Shown in pieces: positions 46,665-59,489 of a stretch of DNA of 64,000 nt. How positions within the stretch are numbered: position 1 is the stretch's first letter; each line of letters starts with the position of its first letter. Both the position numbers and the translations under genes were made by a program. The stretch comes from Lepiota brunneoincarnata. Its lineage: Eukaryota; Basidiomycota; Agaricomycetes; Agaricales; Agaricaceae. Below the pieces are notes generated by a model. The model was given only the letters and a program-made list of their open reading frames with translations. It was not told where the DNA came from and did not search any database. The DNA is taken from positions 1,488,001 to 1,552,000 of the forward strand of contig JAEBUN010000002.1 in NCBI GenBank assembly GCA_023014365.1, given 5' to 3'.

Positions 46665-49600
46665 ATGCACCATATCTTCACCCCCAATCACGTGCAACTC
46701 CTCAATGCTTGCTATCCTCCATCCTCTGCACTCTTAGCAGCTGCTCCATACTATGCACCCAATTCCCATGAACTGAGCCGTCTTACATACTATGCGTGAG
46801 TGCAACTTGAATATATGAACCTAGCCCACAAGTTCAGCAGTTCTGCAGGTCTAATAATCCCGGCAAATTAACAAAACTCGGTATTGAGCTAGAGAAACGT
46901 TTAAGGACAGAGTCTCGAAAAGCTTCTAATGGGAATCTTCGCATGAGAGCGTAGGTCACTCCGTAATTCTTTGCCCACCTTCTAACTGTAACAGACTAAA
47001 GTTCTCTTCTTATAACCCTCTCAATATTTCGTTCACTAGGCATCAGAGTGCAAACGTGATATAGCGCTCTTGTCCCCCTCTCTCATCGCTTCCGTCGAAG
47101 CTATCCTTACTTCCTTGTCCTCGGACTTAGAGGTTGTTGCCAGAGCGGCCAGCGTTGTACGTATCAGATTTTGCGCTTTCCCTTGATTCATGAAACCAAC
47201 TCACGGAAACTAGTTTACCGCCTGGACAACCTACACCGACGGACACCTCATAGGTGCTGATAGCACGCTCACTGGAAACTACTTGGCTGCTCTCAACGCA
47301 TTTGCCTCTTTGAGTCGTAGCAATGCCCAGGATCTGGAAACTAGGAATCGGTGAGGACAGTTTGTCTCGGAGGGGCCTGATATATTTATGAAGCCGCTGC
47401 AGCACAAGACTGGTCGGGGTCGCTGCCCTAACGGCCGCGATGAACTCTGAAGCATTGTACAATGATTTTATACAATTTAGAGCGCAAGTCGCCGTCATTC
47501 TGCATCCTATACTCCTTATTTTATTCCAATCGGAAGTTTCCTACACTCAATGAACAGTAAGTATATTCTTCGTTGTGATTCTGCAAAGGTCTCACTAAGC
47601 TAGGGCTGCCGAGGTCAAGGATGGCGGACCCGTCTCTTCCTATCTCGCAGAGTTCCGGCAGCGACCAACATATGAAAGGCGCGCCGCATCCATCCATATT
47701 CATGTCGATGGTGACAAAGGCCCACTGAACAACGACGTTTGTGATGCGGCACTCCGTGCCTCGTTCTCGCTTTTGAATCATGCGAATAGTCCTCAACTCG
47801 GATTTATCATGCAATCAACATTCGACAACCTTGACAGGATAGAAGGCTGGGACAAAACTGACCATTGCCACTGGTTAGCACAGAGGATTGCAGATTGGGC
47901 ACAATATCAATATCGCTATGTGGTCCCAACTTGGCTTGTGGAACGCCTGCTCGAAAACCAGGGTTCGATCACAGTCACCCCTATGCATCAGGCTCTCGCT
48001 GCCATGATCACAACTGTCTTGAACTCTAGCACAAGGATGATAAACCTCTCTTCTTCCGACATACTATCAAACCTAGTGACGATCATTATTCGGCGAACAA
48101 TCATCGATTCAGAAGATCCGCTCATTCAGCCGTTGGTGCTCTGTATAGCATCTCTGGGTACTCATGTTTATTACTCTGATCAAATACAGGATTTAGCTGT
48201 ACGCTTGTCTTTCTCTCTATCGATTGGTACTGACCTGTTGCATTCAGGGGGAGCTTATTGGCCGTCTCGTTACCATTGAGATCCAGGGTGTTTTAGCTCA
48301 AGGCAAACCCGGTTATATTCGTAGTCGTTCCGCCGCCATTCGAGCTATCTTAGCGGGACTTGCAGGGCTCATTGAGTCCGCTAACAGATCTGATAATGTC
48401 ACGCAGAACGGGGCCAATAGGACACCCCCACGTCCGCATTCACCTATGACGAATCGTTCCAGCCGGGACCTGGCCCATGACAACCGTGCATCTAGAAGAA
48501 CCAGAATTCCCCCCGATATTTGGCAAGACACTTTGAGCCTAATATGCGATCGAGATAACACCGTCCGGCACTGTTACACCGACATTCTCATTTATTACCT
48601 CACTTTCGAAATGCCCCAATATGGGGACCGCCCCGATCCCGATGGTGTCAAGAGGACCAGGAAGTTGACCGAAGGCCCATTTGTGCAAGCAGCAAACACA
48701 ACTGCACTCCTTCACCCTGGTGATACCATCAACAAGCTCCTTAATGCGGTGCACGCCTACCTATATATTCTCCTCACATCTTCCGCGCTCGGCCTTACAT
48801 CTAATTCCTCTCCTGGCACATCATCTCCCGCCAATCTTGACCTGCCCGCATCCCATGTCCCCGCTCAGGAGAGTTTGAATGATCCATACGACCATGATCG
48901 ACGGGAGTCAATATCCCCGTCTCAAGCAACTGGTCGAAGATCATTCTCAGTACTTCAAGGCCCCCGCGACAAGAAAATGACACTAGTCCAGACATATGTT
49001 AAACGTGCACCAACCAGCCTTTCTCCTTCACCCGCCGCTTCACTGTTGGATATCCAAGATGCACTCAAAGTGCTTCGTACCGTTCAGGAGCAAGTTCCTA
49101 TCAGAGGTCTCCTCACAGGTGTGCCGCTGCTTCTTGCGTTACAACGAGCGATCAAATTCTCGGATGAAAATCCAAGCCTTTTGAGGCGAGTCCTTGCGAT
49201 CGACGAGCTCATAACAAAAGCTTGGCTCACTATCGGGACCGTCTGGGGCGTGAGAGAAGTAGTAGGGATCGCAGAAGCGGTACGAATCATATATATATAT
49301 ATTTATTTAACCCACCTAATTTAGTCCATTAGTCTCTAGGAACAATGAGGGCGTCTTTTCTTTTCCCAGATGCTTCGTTATCTGAGGACACTTTCCTCAC
49401 TATGCAAGATTTCTCATGGAATGCAGGTGTTCCCTGGGTTACAATTGACGGAGAGGCTGCCCTTGAAGCCGTCGTGTCTAATGAAACAGTGTTGGATGCA
49501 TTCGGCCTTGACAAGGAAACACTCGTCTGTCGTCTTTCTATCCCCTGGACTCCTGAAGCTGCCTTGAATGATCGTAGGTTCTGCCCTTTTCGCAGTTTAA

Positions 49601-50043
49601 CCTAATTCTAAACCACCTTTCTAGTTGGAAGATCGCCTGGCTTTGAAGCGACTCTGCGGGGCTATGGAGTCTCGCCCTTGCTCAGAATATCGCCCGCATT
49701 GATGCACATGAACAATGTGTCATTGCAAAGTCTAGCTCGCTCCACCCGCGGCCTTGGAGTGACCGATCTTCGCGAGGCACTGGAAGGGAGAAGTAGCATG
49801 TCTAATCCTGCGCTCGTCCGACCGCCTTCATTATCCACCCTCGATCATACATCGTCTGTCGTAAGCGGCGAAAAAGGAATACGGTTGGCTCCAACACGCT
49901 CCAGAGGTCGTACTAAGAAACGAACTCCATCATCTGCCGCTGCGGGGGAGGTACGAGACGTACTCTCGAGGCTTGGGATTGGCAAACAGAACACCAATCT
50001 CCTCAAAGCTTCCTTTTCCGCCATTCACAAATCCGACCCATGA
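46665..50043 (+). CDS. EFR3: Efr3-like plasma-membrane PI4-kinase scaffold
   Basis: The start MHHIFTPNHVQLLNACYPPS matches the Efr3 N-terminus (-FTP-H--L---CYP-). Next come SRLTYYA / SNKPGKLTKLGIELEKRL, an early basic region, then a long helical-repeat body (LIASVEAILTSLSSDLEVVA; PLNNDVCDAALRASFSLLNH; WLAQRIADWAQYQYRYVVPT). The C-terminal half is more disordered, with Ser-rich segments, and ends LLKASFSAIHKSDP. Efr3 anchors the Stt4/PI4KIIIalpha-Ypp1 complex at the plasma membrane to make PI4P. An upstream in-frame extension to 46491 lacks a convincing start. Several introns lie between 46800 and 49630. Confidence 0.88.
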
Positions 50044-50329
50044 TGACAGTCTTCATTATTTTATTACTTTTTGTGCTATTGTTATCACACGCCCTCCTTT
50101 TGTCGTTTGGGCCTTTTTATGTTAACCATGAAATTAACCTACGTGTGCTGGTGAGTCAAAGCGCCACGTGATATCGAATTACTGGGCACTTGACACCTGC
50201 GATTTGGGCGCACATCTACCCAATAAATGCAAGGGGGATAGCAAAAGAAGCTCATTTCTGCAACCATCATCATCACAGGCTTTCTATAATCCGGGTACAC
50301 CCATAAGAAAGGACATCAGTGATTCCGCC

Positions 50330-53300
50330 ATGGCCAGCATTACAACGCACCTTCGGTCCCTTATAGAGGATTCTGAGAATGGATTTGACTACCCCGGGAG
50401 ACACATCGACCAATGGCTCTTGTGCGAATATTCCATTGTATTTACGAGATTTGGTACTCAAAATTCGACTATAGGCTAGGCAAGGACGCTCGAAGACACC
50501 AGATCCCAGAGGTTGAAGATCTAGACCTCGATGAATATCCCGACACCGGCGACACCTCAGTCCTGGACATATATCTATCTAGCGAGAACTCTGAAGAGCC
50601 TAGTAGTAACCTCGTTTCGAGACTACAAAGGTTTGCCCCCGCCCAAAGCAGGATATGTCCATCCCACCTTTTATCCACAGGAACCCAAATCACGAAACAT
50701 TGATTCCGGCCGTATATGCTTTACTTTCGTCCAACGATGCCGACGACACTATATCCGAACAAATGGCGGAGCTTATCGGATTTGAAAATTTGGATTTAGT
50801 GATGGAGTTGCTGGGAAAGCGCGAAGCCGCGAAGCAGGCGGTAGGTTTACCGCTTATCAGGTCATAGATCTCCCGCGAGTATACCAAACGCTTCAGATCT
50901 TTAAATACTTACCTCAAGATCGCCAAACGGGAACGTACAACGAATGCGACTCACTGGCCGTTGAGCTTGGTGAATCTATCGTTTGGCCTCGCAAGTAACT
51001 ACTGCTGATCCCCATGGTACGTGGAGTAGGGACCGACCCGACAAACCTTTCCCCAGAAGCAGCCCGTAAACGGATGGAAAGGCTGTTCCAAGACAACGCA
51101 GAGAGGCCGCTTTTCTCTGGTATAGCGGTTCGTTCAACTCCCCTTCGGACAAGGCAATGGCAACCTTATTGAAAAGTATAGCACGAAACTCCAGAAGCAC
51201 TCCCTCACGTCTATAGTTCCTCGAACCTTTCGCAGAACAGTGTTCTGTCGCCGACAGGTCAAAAATATATGCTACCTTTAGGTACGGAGCGAAAATTCCA
51301 CGAAGTATGTCGAACCCTACAAGACGTTCATCACGGCCTCACAAATTCTCGTAGGAGTATGAAGAAGTGACCATACCTCCTGCAAGGCCCGTTCCTCCAA
51401 AGGCGACGGAGCGTTTGGTGGCTGTGTCTGAGCTTGATCCTCTTGCCAAAGGGTGCTTTCCTGTAAGTCTCCGGGTTAGTAACTGGAATCCTGCTTTGAA
51501 TACGGCACTAGGGATATACATCCCTCAACCGTATCCAGTCCATTGTCTACCCCACAGCCTATGGCACTAACGAGAACTTGTTAATCTGTGGTAATGTTCC
51601 CCAACTCGCAGGTATAAGAAGCACACTGACTGTTTTCCTCTAGCTCCCACTGGCGCCGTACGTTTCTTCCCCCTTGGATCAACGGTGTTCTCTGAAACGT
51701 GCAACAGGGGAAGACTGATGTTGCGATGCTCACAATTCTCCGTGTGATTGATCAACACCGCTCAGAGACACCTTCTGGAACAGAGCCCAGCAGTGCGATC
51801 AACCGCAACGCCTTCAAGATTATATATGTGTAACGCACCCATCCAATTTCCTCAAATAACTTTTGACTTTGTTGCACAGTGCTCCAATGAAGGCCTTAGC
51901 TTCTGAAATTGTGCGCAAGTTGGGAAAGCGGCTCCGTTGGTTATCGATAGAGGTTAGAGAGTTGACCGGTATGTCTTGTATTGCTTTGCAGCTGAACTCC
52001 GATTGATAGAACCCCAGGTGATATGCAAATGACTAAAGCCGAGATTGCTGCTACCCAAATCATCGTCACGACTCCTGAGAAATGGGACGTCGTAACAAGA
52101 AAACCTACAGGCGAGGGGGAAATTGCGTCGGTGAGCAACCGACTCTTCGATCTGTCAAGCTATCAGAAGCGTCATATGACTTCCAGAGTCTGAAACTGCT
52201 CATCATTGATGAGGTACACCTGCTCAATGATGAACGGGGTGCTGTTATAGAAACCATAGTTGCAAGGACACTGAGACAGGTTGGCTGGATCCCATGGATG
52301 ACCAGCCAGTTTCTGACGTCCAGTTTTAGGTGGAGTCGAGTCAGTCTGTGATTCGGATAGTCGGACTGAGCGCGACGCTTCCTAATTTCATGGACGTTGC
52401 TGAATTTCTCAGGCAGGCTCTCTTTTCCCAGTTATCGCAGCCTCTGCTTATCCTTCAAGTAGTGTATCTAGGTACAAAGGCCTCTTCTACTTCGACTCCT
52501 CGTTCAGACCGATACCATTGGAGCAGCACTTTCTAGGTATCAGGGGAAAACCAGGAAGCACTCAATCCCGCAGAAATCTCGACCGTGTCACGTTCGAGAA
52601 AGTGTCCGACTTGGTAGCACAGGGTCATCAGGTCATGGTTTTCGTTCACGCCCGAAAGGAAACTGTCAAAGCGTCAATGGACCTCAAAGAAATGTCGGTC
52701 GCTAAAGGGAGTATGGAAGATTTTAGTTGTCAAGACCACCCGCAATGGGAACTTTTTCGTCGTGAAGTTGGACAGTCGAGGAACAAGGAAATGAGAATCC
52801 TCTTCGATCATGGATTCGGGATCCATCATGCGGGCATGTTAAGATCAGACCGGAATTTGATGGAGAGACTATTTGAGGCAAAAGCAATAAAGGTACGCCG
52901 TCGAGGTGCTCCTTTCTCGCTACGGATTGTCATCGACCATCTAAGGTCCTATGCTGTACTGCTACTCTTGCGTGGGGTGTTAACCTACCTGCACATGCTG
53001 GTAAGCTCAAGTCGGCCATCATGGATTGCAGCTCACTACAGAGGAACAGTCATCATTAAAGGCACACAAGTTTATGATAGTTCCCGAGGTGCTTTTGTAG
53101 ATTTGTCAGTCCTGGATGTCCTACAAGTTTTTGGCCGGGCCGGACGACCTGGTCTAGAGACGAGTGGAGAAGGCTATATATGCACAACTGAAGATAGACT
53201 TACTCACTACCTGGAAACAGTGACCTCTCAGGTATGGAAGCAAATACGCTTATTTTTCGTCACTAACATGGATTTTAGAGCCCCATAGAATCACAGTAAG

Positions 53301-56283
53301 TTTACGCGTGACCCCCAGAAACACCACACCAAGTTTGTATAGGTTCGCCAAAGGGCTTATTGATGCGCTCAACGCAGAGATTTCCCTTGGAACGGTAGCA
53401 AATATTCGCGATGCGGTTCAGTGGCTCGGCTATACTTATCTGTTTGTACGCATGAGAAGGAATCCCTTCTTTTATGGTACATCCTCAGCTCATCACTCGA
53501 CTGTATCTCATGGATGACTCCAGGAATTCAGCGAGAAACTCTTATCGACGATCCTCAGCTTGGTGGCGAGCGGCACGGGCTGATCAAACGCGCAATTGAT
53601 AAACTGATAGACACTCGAATGGTGGTGAAAGACCATCGGACTGAAAGTTATGCCAGCACGGAGTTGGGAAGGATCGCTGCCAAATACTACTTGCGGTACT
53701 CCTCAGTTGAGATATTTAACAAGGAGTTCCGCCCAAGGATGTCGGAGGCTGATGTATTGGCAGTATTAAGCATGAGCACCGAGGTGCGGGTTTTGAGTCT
53801 TGTCGACAAGAACGATGCTAAATTTTTCGTTCGGTAGTTCGGCCAAATACAGCTGAGGGAGTCGGAGACAAAGGAGCTAGAACAATTGATGGAGCGCGCC
53901 CCGTGTGATGTCAAGGTAGACATACTAGGTTCGCGCGCAAAGCGGCCAAGGCTAACAATGAACATGCAAGGGTGGGGTCGACATAAGTCAAGGCAAAGTC
54001 AACATCCTTTTGCAGGCATATATCTCGCGAGAAAACATTGAGGACTTTGCTTTGGTTTCGGATATGGCATATGTGGCCCAGAATGGTGGCCGTATTATTC
54101 GTGCTCTTCTCGAAATCGCCGTCAGTCGAAAGTGGGCCAATGTCACCACTGTCCTTATGGGGATGAGCAAAGCCATTGAAAAAAGGCTCTGGCCATACGA
54201 GCACCCACTACGGCAATTTGAACTCAAGGCTGAAACCCTACACAAGCTACAAGAATGGGCGGATGAATGGACAATCCGAGAGCTTCTCAGCCTCGATGCA
54301 GTATCCCTGGGTGAATTGATCCATCTCAATGAACACCAAGGCCAAGCCATTTTGAAGGCCGTAAAACAGTTCCCATCGCTCCAGGTGGACTATAAGTTGC
54401 GGCCACTTGGGCCAGATGTGCTGGGCATCTCCGTTTTCCTCAAGCGCGGTTTCACGTGGAACACTAGGCTTCACGGAAACGCGGAGCCATTCTGGGTCTG
54501 GGTGGAGGATCATGAAGGACTCACAATCCTTCAGCTCGCACATCTAATCGTCCGCTCTACTACCGAGTCCACGGCAGTCGAATTCGTCATTTCCATTCCT
54601 AACGGAGCGCCCCCACCTTTCGTGACAATACGAGTATTCTCTGACCGTTGGATCGGTGCAGAGGATGAAATGCAACTCTCCTTAGAGACCTTGGTAATGC
54701 CTGTATCCTCCCAGAGTTATACGCCCTTGTTACCACTTCCCCTCCTCTCCACCTCGGTCATGCAGGATCCTGTCTTGGAAGCGCCACTCGCGCAGACATT
54801 TTCCACCTTCAATGCCATTCAGACACAAGCATACTGGACCTTGGTGAACACCCGGCACCATTCTCTACTCTGCACTCCTGGTGGGAGTGGCAAGTCAACA
54901 ATGGCCAGGATTGTAGCATTGTGTGTACGAGCCTATTCCAATCCTTCTGGACCTAACATGCCCGCTTGTTTAGGTCGGCTGCGCACCGAGAACCCGATTT
55001 TTGGGCTTTGATTGTGACACCTCACCAAAGCAGCGCGCTCGAGATGTACGCGGATCTCAGAACGCTGTGTACAGTGGCAGGTGTCCCCGTGGAGCTGGCT
55101 ACATCTAGGATCCTGTCGCGCCCAAGGGGTAGATTAGTGCGCATCGTTACTGCCGACAGACTTCTCGAATCATTAGGGTCCTTTGATCCCCACAAGAGCG
55201 TGGCCGGTCTGAACCTCGTACTTTGTGATGATCTCGAGCAGCTCAACTCGGTGTACGAATGGGCTGTTTCGCTTCTTCGCCACGCTACCCAATCGCATGC
55301 GACGAGATACGTCGGACTCTCGAATTCACTCAGCGACCCAGCAGATCTTGCGGATTGGTTGAACGCCCACTCGACAGCACTTATCAGTTTCCGTCCTCGG
55401 GACCGCGATCAAGTCTTGAATTTCTCCATCCAAACGTTCACCATACCGCATTCAGTCTCTCTCTTCAAAGCCATGGCCAAACCTGCACATACAGCGATAG
55501 CGACGGCGCCATCTGGTGACACCGCGGTTGTTTTCGTTTCCTCTCGCGGACAGTGTCGCAGTGTCGCGCTCAACCTCCTTACTCAGTGTATGCTGGAGAT
55601 GGAGTCGACGAGAGGATACCTCCCCGAAAGTGTGTCTAACGAATACATCGAGGATGTATGCGCGCGACTGCACGATTCGTCCTTAGCCGATTTTGTGAGT
55701 AAGGGAGTTGGGTTCTTCCATAGCGGAATCAAGAAGCAGGATCGGTTGCTCATGCTCGGATCATTTGCTGAGGGGACAACACGGGTCCTGGTCGTTCCGC
55801 ATGATTCTGCCTTGTCGTTGCCCGTTCGTGCGGCGGTCGTAATTGTGATGGGCACACAATATGTCAATGTAGCGGGGGGATCGTCGAGCACCGGAGATCG
55901 CCAAGTGGTAGACTATAGCCTCTCGGAGATTGTCCGCATGCAAAGGCCGTGCGATACGACACACTGGCGAAGGCCACTTTTTCCTGTTCTGTCAGGCTGA
56001 GGCAAAGGACACGCTCACTCGGTTCTTGAATGAAGGGCTGCCTCTGGAATCAGAATTATTACGAACGCATACTTTAATCGAATGGATGAAAGCACAGAAG
56101 GTAGATTGGGGGAGCAAGAAGCAGGATTTATTAGATGCACTCTCGTTCTCATTCCTCGCTCGTCGGATCGTGACAAACCCTTCATACTACGACTGTTCGT
56201 CCAAGGACAGGAATGAGAGTCTATCCCGGATAGTGGATAGGCTTGTAGAGGATGTTTTCCAGGGTGACTCAAGCAGTTCCTAG
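50330..56283 (+). CDS. Slh1/ASCC3-type Ski2-like RNA helicase (RQT complex)
   Basis: A large two-cassette helicase. Cassette 1 has Walker A APTGAGKTD assembled over a 14-nt microexon (51644-51657). It also has [83 protein letters not shown] and [19 protein letters not shown] Sec63 unit follows ([40 protein letters not shown]). Cassette 2 keeps Walker A (TPGGSGKST) but motif II is LCDDLEQL rather than DExH, so it is probably catalytically dead. Slh1/ASCC3 splits ribosomes stalled and collided on mRNA. Brr2 is an alternative two-cassette relative, but size and N-terminus fit Slh1 better. Many introns were not individually resolved. Confidence 0.9.
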
Positions 56284-56407
56284 TTCGTGCTCGAGTTGGC
56301 ATCTTTAAAGAAGGGCCACTATAATGCACATACAAGTACTACAGATATGGACAAAATATTGCTAAGTCTAGCGAGGGTACCTCCATTTCTGTGTATCTAT
56401 ACCACCA

Positions 56408-58237
56408 TTACTTGAGGTGTTTCTTGAGATTCTGCAAACGCTCCGCCGCAGCCTTGAGGGTGTCGGCGTCCTTGCAGAAAGCGAAGCGAGCGTATGCTTC
56501 CCCGATGTTGGCGTGTTCTTCGCAGTAGAACTATGGAAAAACGAGTGAATAGCTACGACTCGGGATGCACAAGTTCACTTTCTACCTCGCTGACAGGGAT
56601 ACTGGAGACCCCGACTTCCATTGCGATGAACCAACTTGCTCTAAGAGTAGGCGGACGGTGTCTAGCAGAAGCTCGCGATCCGAGAGGGACGAGGTGGAAC
56701 TTACTTGAAGTCACGTCCACGACCAAGGACACTTTCGGGGAAAGGATAATCCTCGGGGATGTCGACATTAGAGATATCCTGTATGGGAGGTCAAGTCGAC
56801 ACCGGATTAGAATTATTTAATCGGCCGAACAAACCAATAGGATGAAGTAGCTGCCCTCAGGAACACTGTACTTCAAGCCAAGCCTCTCAAAAGCTTCAAC
56901 AAGTATGGCACGACGCTCTGCGTACTGAGCAGTTTGAGTTTCGAAAAACTTGCGCTCTCTGGCTTGTTCCAGGCCGGCTGCGGCGGCTTCTTGCAAGGGC
57001 GAGTTGGAGCAGAAGACAATTCGGGTCGTTGCAGCAAGAGTTGGTTGAATGATAGACTTTGGAGCGATGAGCCAGCCAATCCGCCAGCCAGTAGCGGCAA
57101 AGGCCTCTGAATGAAAGATATTATTAGCAACGAGCCAAAGCTCCAATAGAGGAAACTCACTTCCGGCAGACCCGACGGTTACGGTTCGGTCCCACATGCC
57201 CGGGAAAGTCGCTATGCGGATATGTTCTTTCTTATCAAAGACCAGACAATCATACTGGAAGCGATATTAATCAAAGCCATCACCCAGATGATCATAGGCC
57301 CAAGACGGGTTACTCACGACCTCATCCGCCATCACAAGGAGGTTGAATTCTTCCGCGATAGCTGCGATATCCTCGAGCTCTTTTCTCGTAAAAACCTTAC
57401 CAACTGGGTTGTGCGGGGTGTTCACGATGATCATCTTCGTTCGTGGGGTGATGGCTCGCCTACGAAAGTCAAATAAGGTTGGGCGGGTCGCGATAGGTAC
57501 GGACGCTCACCTGATCTCATCCATATCAATGGTCCAATCATTACTGGTGGGCTTCTCGATGTGGGGAGCGGGGGGGTGTAGGGGGACGTAGACAGGTTTG
57601 CCCCCATTGAAAGTCACCGAGGGAAGATATTGATCAAAAAACGGCTCGAACATGATGACCTCATCTCCTTGCTCAAGAAACGCGGTAAAGACGGAGTATT
57701 GACCTGTTGAGAGATAATAATAATAAATCCTTCCACCTGAGCGATCTGCACACCTTCATTGGCGCCGCTAGTGACCAATATTTCTGATTCGACATCGAGG
57801 CTCCTGCCAAAGAGAGGATCATAAAACTTCTTGATGGCTTCGCGCAGGCGGATACGGCCACGGGGATGGGAGTAATGGTTTGGGGCGACGGTGTTGAGAG
57901 CCTGTTCAGCGGACTGGGTGATCCACTTGGGAGGGGCAAAGTTCATGTAACCCTGTCCAAGGTTTATGCAATCAGGAGGGAGGTTGGCAACGCTAAATAG
58001 AGAAGAAGCCGCCTGATCAGCTGCGGTCAAAGGTCACAAAGGTAGCAAACACTTGAAGATGGACCAGACGTCTTCGGCAAGGGCTCTACCCTCCAGGAGG
58101 CGGGAGGAGAAAGGAATGAGGTTGGAACGATCCCGGGGGCTGTGGGCGCCGTTGTGGAGAGAGGACATGGCACGATGGATGGGGAGACGGGTACGGGTTG
58201 GAGCACGAGAGAGGACAGAGAAGAGCTGAGTCTGCAT
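56408..58237 (-). CDS. Kynurenine aminotransferase-like PLP enzyme (Bna3/KAT type)
   Basis: The N-terminus MQTQLFSVLSRAPTRTRLPI looks like a mitochondrial presequence, followed by MSSLHNG. The fold-type I core includes INLGQGYMNFAPPKW, NHYSHPRGRIRLREAIKKFY, LVTSGANEG, MIIVNTPHNPVGKVFTRKEL and VMADEV. The PLP lysine is in GSAGKAFAATGWRIGWLIAP, the Lys codon being split by a phase-1 intron. The C-terminus is ANIGEAYARFAFCKDADTLK ... QNLKKHLK. Family members convert kynurenine to kynurenic acid or act as cysteine-conjugate beta-lyase/glutamine transaminase K. An upstream in-frame ATG at 58276 exists; I prefer 58237 for the presequence. A probable transposon remnant lies 50 bp upstream. Confidence 0.88.
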
Positions 58238-58296
58238 AATTAAGATGCATATTTGCGTCGAGCTTAACACGGCCATTGCCGAACTCAGCTGTCGTT

Positions 58297-58917
58297 AAAG
58301 GTGTTGGCAGAAACCTGCCATTTTGCCATCGAGGTTTTGCCGCCCTGGCATTTGCCAGCAAATGGTCAAGTGTGTGGGCAAAAGGTGGCAGATGAAGGGA
58401 TGGGCAGCTGTGGGTATCATGAACAACTTTATTTGTCTGAAGTCCATTGGCAACAAGTCCAGTCAGTATTACTGGAAATACAAGCATTGCAGCAGTGCCC
58501 CTGGCTCACAGGGTGCAAAGGATAGAGGGTAATGACATCCACCAGGTTTTATACCTCACAGGCCTCGCAAGCGTCTAAATCCATCTACAAATGTGTGAAA
58601 CAAGGCTCTAAATCTCCTTGCAACGAGGAACTACACTGTTGCCATATTGATGGAACAAACAAAGCTGAGGAGCAAACATGCTCTGGGAACATCGGTGATA
58701 ACGATGTACATGTTGCTGAAGTCAGCATTTCAAAGCAAAGGAAGGGGCCCCTCGATGGATATGTAGGTGTTGCTTTGACTGAGGATCAGCTTAATCCTTC
58801 ATACCGGAAATTACTGAATGGCTGATCGTATTCAGGCTCTATACACACCAACTGATGTATATCATTCTGCCAGTTCTGCCGGCAAGAACAGCCCCAAACA
58901 ATTCTGCCATACGGCCT
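58297..58917. mobile_element. Probable non-autonomous DNA transposon, 621 bp
   Basis: The segment is bounded by perfect 10-bp direct repeats AGCTGTCGTT at 58287-58296 and 58918-58927, as expected for a target-site duplication. Inside, TGGCAGAA at 58305-58312 and its complement TTCTGCCA at 58902-58909 lie the same distance (8 nt) from each edge. A further TTCTGCCA is at 58865-58872, and TGGCA/TGCCA motifs are dense near the left end. It contains one 97-codon frame (58532-58825) without recognised domain. A 9-11 bp duplication suggests a Mutator-like or related element; the outer 8 bases are not inverted repeats, so the call is tentative. Confidence 0.45.
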
Positions 58918-58927
58918 AGCTGTCGTT

Positions 58928-59489
58928 GCTTGCTCCTGGTTGTCGAATTTGCGACTACTCTGCGTCCCGCGGTTCAGCACTTGACCCCTTATTTTCGTGC
59001 TGGAGGGTCCGGTTTATAGCAAGCTCCATGGAGGCACTCCCATTTTAGGCCCCATCTCCAAGGCACACTCCCCCACCAGAGCGCTTTCCGGGCGTGCCGG
59101 CATGAAACCGAGCCTTATCCGCGACAATGTGCCATCGACCTGGCTTAAAGGCATCTTTCATATATCCTATACTGGATCAGCGTCGACGTGTTTATGTCTC
59201 CACCTTCGCCAGGACCTTGTCATCTTGTTTCTCCTAGTTGTTCCGACGATGCAGTGTTCATATCCCCGAGCCCGTCCATATGGGCTTTGTTCCATGCGGC
59301 ATTCCTCTGCTTCTGTTCATGATCATGACCGCAGACGCTGTCTCAAACAAATTAACGACTTTAGCGATGCCATCCAATGGACCAAAAACAGGGGAGACTT
59401 TCCCTTGCACAAGGAATAAAAGGGCTGCTGTATCTAGAGCTTGGTCAACAAAGCATTTTTTAAGGACTTGAGACACCTACAAACGAATC
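58928..59489. other. Upstream region of the ferric reductase gene
   Basis: This 562-bp gap separates the insertion from the ferric reductase start. An ORF at 58997-59419 is 140 codons but has no family feature and overlaps the expected promoter. A GTGC-rich stretch and several T-rich tracts are present. I see no supported gene or RNA. Confidence 0.45.

Noticed and set aside
58997..59419. 140-codon ORF before the ferric reductase
   Set aside because: It occupies the expected promoter, shows no family feature and has overlapping frames.
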